DNA of 47,593 bases from positions 1 to 47,593 of the forward strand of contig CAZXFA010000020.1 in assembly GCA_964640085.1 (NCBI GenBank), read 5' to 3'. Each line of letters opens with the position of its first letter. The first letter of the stretch is position 1. Position numbers and translations under genes: made by a program. This DNA comes from CAZXFA01 sp964640085. GTDB taxonomy: Bacteria > Actinomycetota > UBA4738 > HRBIN12. This document shows, in pieces, positions 46,102 through 47,593 of the stretch. The notes under the pieces are model-generated. The model did not search any database. It was not told the DNA's origin and was given only the letters and a program-made list of their open reading frames with translations.

Positions 46102-47593
46102 GCGGGAGACCCTCCGCCGACGGGTCCGTCCGGTAGGCGAGCGCCTCGCTCACCTGCTCCGGGCCCACCTCGTCGACACCCGCGAGGTCGGCGATCGTTC
46201 GGGCGACCTTCAGCGCGCGATCGAACCCCCGACCGGTCAGCCCGTACGCGTCGACCGCGCGCCCCAGGACCTGGCGCGCGGCCGCCGTGATCCGGGCCTC
46301 ACGGCGCGCGAGCGGGCCCGGCAATTGCGCGTTGCAGGGGACCCCGAGGGCCCCGAAACGCCGCCGCTGGCGCTCCCTGGCCATCTCCACCCGTTCGCGG
46401 ATCCGAGCGGAAGGCTCTCCGGCGCTCTCCCCGAGGAGCTCTCGTTTCGACAGCCGCGGCACCACCAATCGGATATCGATCCGGTCCAGGAGCGGCCCGG
46501 ACAGCTTGGCCCGGTGGGCCTGGAGCCGATGCTCCGGACAGCGGCACTGGCGTTGCGGGTCCCCGTGGAACCCGCACGGACAGGGGTTGGCCGCCGCCAC
46601 CAGGGTGAACCGGGCGGGGAAATCCACGGCACCGGCGATCCGCGTGACCACGACCCGGCCGTCCTCCAGCGGTTGCCGCAGCCCTTCGAGGGCGTCCCGC
46701 CGGAACTCGTTCAGCTCGTCGAGGAACAGGATCCCGTGGTGCGCGAGCGAGGCTTCGCCGGGACGGAGGATCGAGCTGCCTCCGCCGAGCAGCCCGGGCA
46801 GCGAGACCGAATGGTGGGGCGAGCGGAACGGGCGTTGCGTGATGAGGCCACGATCGTCCAGCAGCCCGGCCACCGAGTGGAGCTGGGTGACCTCGAGCGC
46901 CTCTTCCCGCGAGAGCGTCGGCAGGACCGTGGCCAGACGACGAGCGAGCATCGTCTTCCCCGCCCCGGGGGCGCCGACCATCAGCACGTTGTGGCCGCCG
47001 GCGGCCGCCACCTCCAGCGCCCGCCGGGCCTGAGCCTGTCCCCGGACCTCCGCGAAGTCGACGACGGTCCGCTCGTCGTCCCTACGGGGCGACGACCGAG
47101 GGTGCTCGGGCTGCCACGTGCCCCGGAAGAAGCGCACGACATCGGCGAGCGTGGATGCCGGCACCACCCGGATCCCCTCGACGAGCGCCGCCTCGGCACC
47201 GTTGGGGGCGGGGACCACCACCCCGTCGAGCCCCTCCCGAGCGGCGGCGATGGCGACCGAGAGGACCCCCGAGGTCGAGACGAGGGTGCCCTCGAGGGAG
47301 AGCTCCCCGGTGAACGCCCAACAGGCCAGATCGGTGCCGCGCACCTGTCCCGAGGCCGCGAGCACGCCCATCGCCACGGCCAGATCCAGCCCCGGCCCTT
47401 CCTTGCGGACGTTCCCCGGTACCAGGTTGACGACGATGCGCCGCGGCGGCCACTCGAGCCCGGCCCGCTCGACCGCCGGCCGGATGCGCTCCCTCGCGTC
47501 CAGGACCGCGGCGCCCGGGAGCCCCGTCATCGTCAGAGAGGGCAGGCCGCGTCCGATCGAGGCCTCGACGGTCACGATGTGACCGCGGACCCC
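46091..47593 (-). CDS. comM: YifB/ComM family Mg-chelatase-like AAA+ ATPase (5' end outside window)
   Basis: A branch-migration helicase of the ComM/YifB family, linked to recombination during transformation. The N-terminal Lon-like domain is visible from GHIVTVEASIGRGLPSLTMTG to about residue 170. The AAA+ domain has Walker A GAPGAGKTMLARRL, then PFRSPHHSVSLPGLLGG and Walker B ILFLDELNEF. A zinc-like cluster NPCPCGFHGDPQRQCRC and LSGPLLDRIDI follow, and the C-terminal lid domain has AYGLTGRGFDRALKVARTIADL. At least 500 residues are in the window; the first ~15 residues lie beyond base 47593, since the frame is open to the edge. dprA follows with an 11-base overlap. Confidence 0.95.
   Translation of the reverse strand, partial: GVRGHIVTVEASIGRGLPSLTMTGLPGAAVLDARERIRPAVERAGLEWPPRRIVVNLVPGNVRKEGPGLDLAVAMGVLAASGQVRGTDLACWAFTGELSLEGTLVSTSGVLSVAIAAAREGLDGVVVPAPNGAEAALVEGIRVVPASTLADVVRFFRGTWQPEHPRSSPRRDDERTVVDFAEVRGQAQARRALEVAAAGGHNVLMVGAPGAGKTMLARRLATVLPTLSREEALEVTQLHSVAGLLDDRGLITQRPFRSPHHSVSLPGLLGGGSSILRPGEASLAHHGILFLDELNEFRRDALEGLRQPLEDGRVVVTRIAGAVDFPARFTLVAAANPCPCGFHGDPQRQCRCPEHRLQAHRAKLSGPLLDRIDIRLVVPRLSKRELLGESAGEPSARIRERVEMARERQRRRFGALGVPCNAQLPGPLARREARITAAARQVLGRAVDAYGLTGRGFDRALKVARTIADLAGVDEVGPEQVSEALAYRTDPSAEGLPRAG

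Noticed and set aside
1..47593. tRNA, rRNA, CRISPR, insertion sequences or prophage
   Set aside because: No tRNA T-loop/acceptor pattern, rRNA segment, spaced direct repeats, transposase or integrase other than XerC was seen on either strand.

Overview
The window is GC-rich and almost fully coding. It carries the conserved translation/envelope 'housekeeping' block typical of Actinomycetota. Evidence for that phylum is gene order (comM-dprA-xerC-whiG-like sigma-M23-rpsB-tsf-pyrH-frr-cdsA-dxr-rseP-ispG, then proS-rimP-nusA-ylxR-infB-ylxP-rbfA-nrnA-truB, then ribF-rpsO-pnp-M16-dapB-dapA-rnj), frequent GTG starts, many GTGA/ATGA stop-start overlaps, and TANNNT -10 boxes placed so close to start codons that several mRNAs should be leaderless. 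It looks like an uncultured or lightly studied actinobacterial lineage; I cannot name a genus. No rRNA, tRNA, CRISPR array, insertion sequence or phage gene was seen.

Layout, left to right (most genes are on the minus strand, so transcription of the main block runs right to left). 1-7.2 kb: end-of-block metabolism: RNase J (cut by the window edge), dapA, a small lipoprotein, a divergent histidine phosphatase and LysE-type exporter, an Eis-like acetyltransferase, a PIG-L deacetylase, dapB and an M16 peptidase. 7.2-12 kb: pnp, rpsO, a TauE/SafE permease and ribF. 12-16.9 kb: an accessory envelope cassette that splits the usual truB-ribF pair: an orphan osmoprotectant-binding lipoprotein, a PAP2-kinase fusion, a second lipoprotein, an intact PAP2 phosphatase and a flippase-like LPG-synthase-type membrane protein. 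16.9-25.7 kb: truB, nrnA, rbfA, ylxP, infB, ylxR, nusA, rimP, then a small unknown protein and proS. 25.9-27.9 kb: trpE-trpG on the plus strand. 27.9-31.5 kb: ispG, a YjbQ protein and a two-component system. 31.6-38.4 kb: site-2 protease, dxr, cdsA (with a long acidic N-terminal extension), frr, pyrH, tsf, rpsB. 38.6-47.6 kb: an unknown membrane protein coupled to a beta-propeller protein, an M23 peptidase, a WhiG/FliA-type sigma factor, xerC, a plus-strand metallo-beta-lactamase/rhodanese fusion, dprA and comM (cut by the window edge).

The core genes serve translation (S2, EF-Ts, RRF, IF-2, S15, RbfA, RimP, TruB, ProRS), RNA turnover (RNase J, PNPase, NrnA), isoprenoid and phospholipid supply (dxr, ispG, cdsA), lysine/diaminopimelate synthesis (dapA, dapB) and DNA uptake/recombination (comM, dprA, xerC). 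The less ordinary material is the envelope cassette at 12-16.9 kb, the propeller/membrane pair at 38.6-41.0 kb, a transcription terminator in the rimP-nusA leader, two apparent CTG start codons (dapB and the propeller gene), nine leaderless-type promoters, mutually exclusive hairpins before trpE, and an exact tandem duplication across the cdsA stop codon. All functional calls are from reading the sequence; no database search was run.
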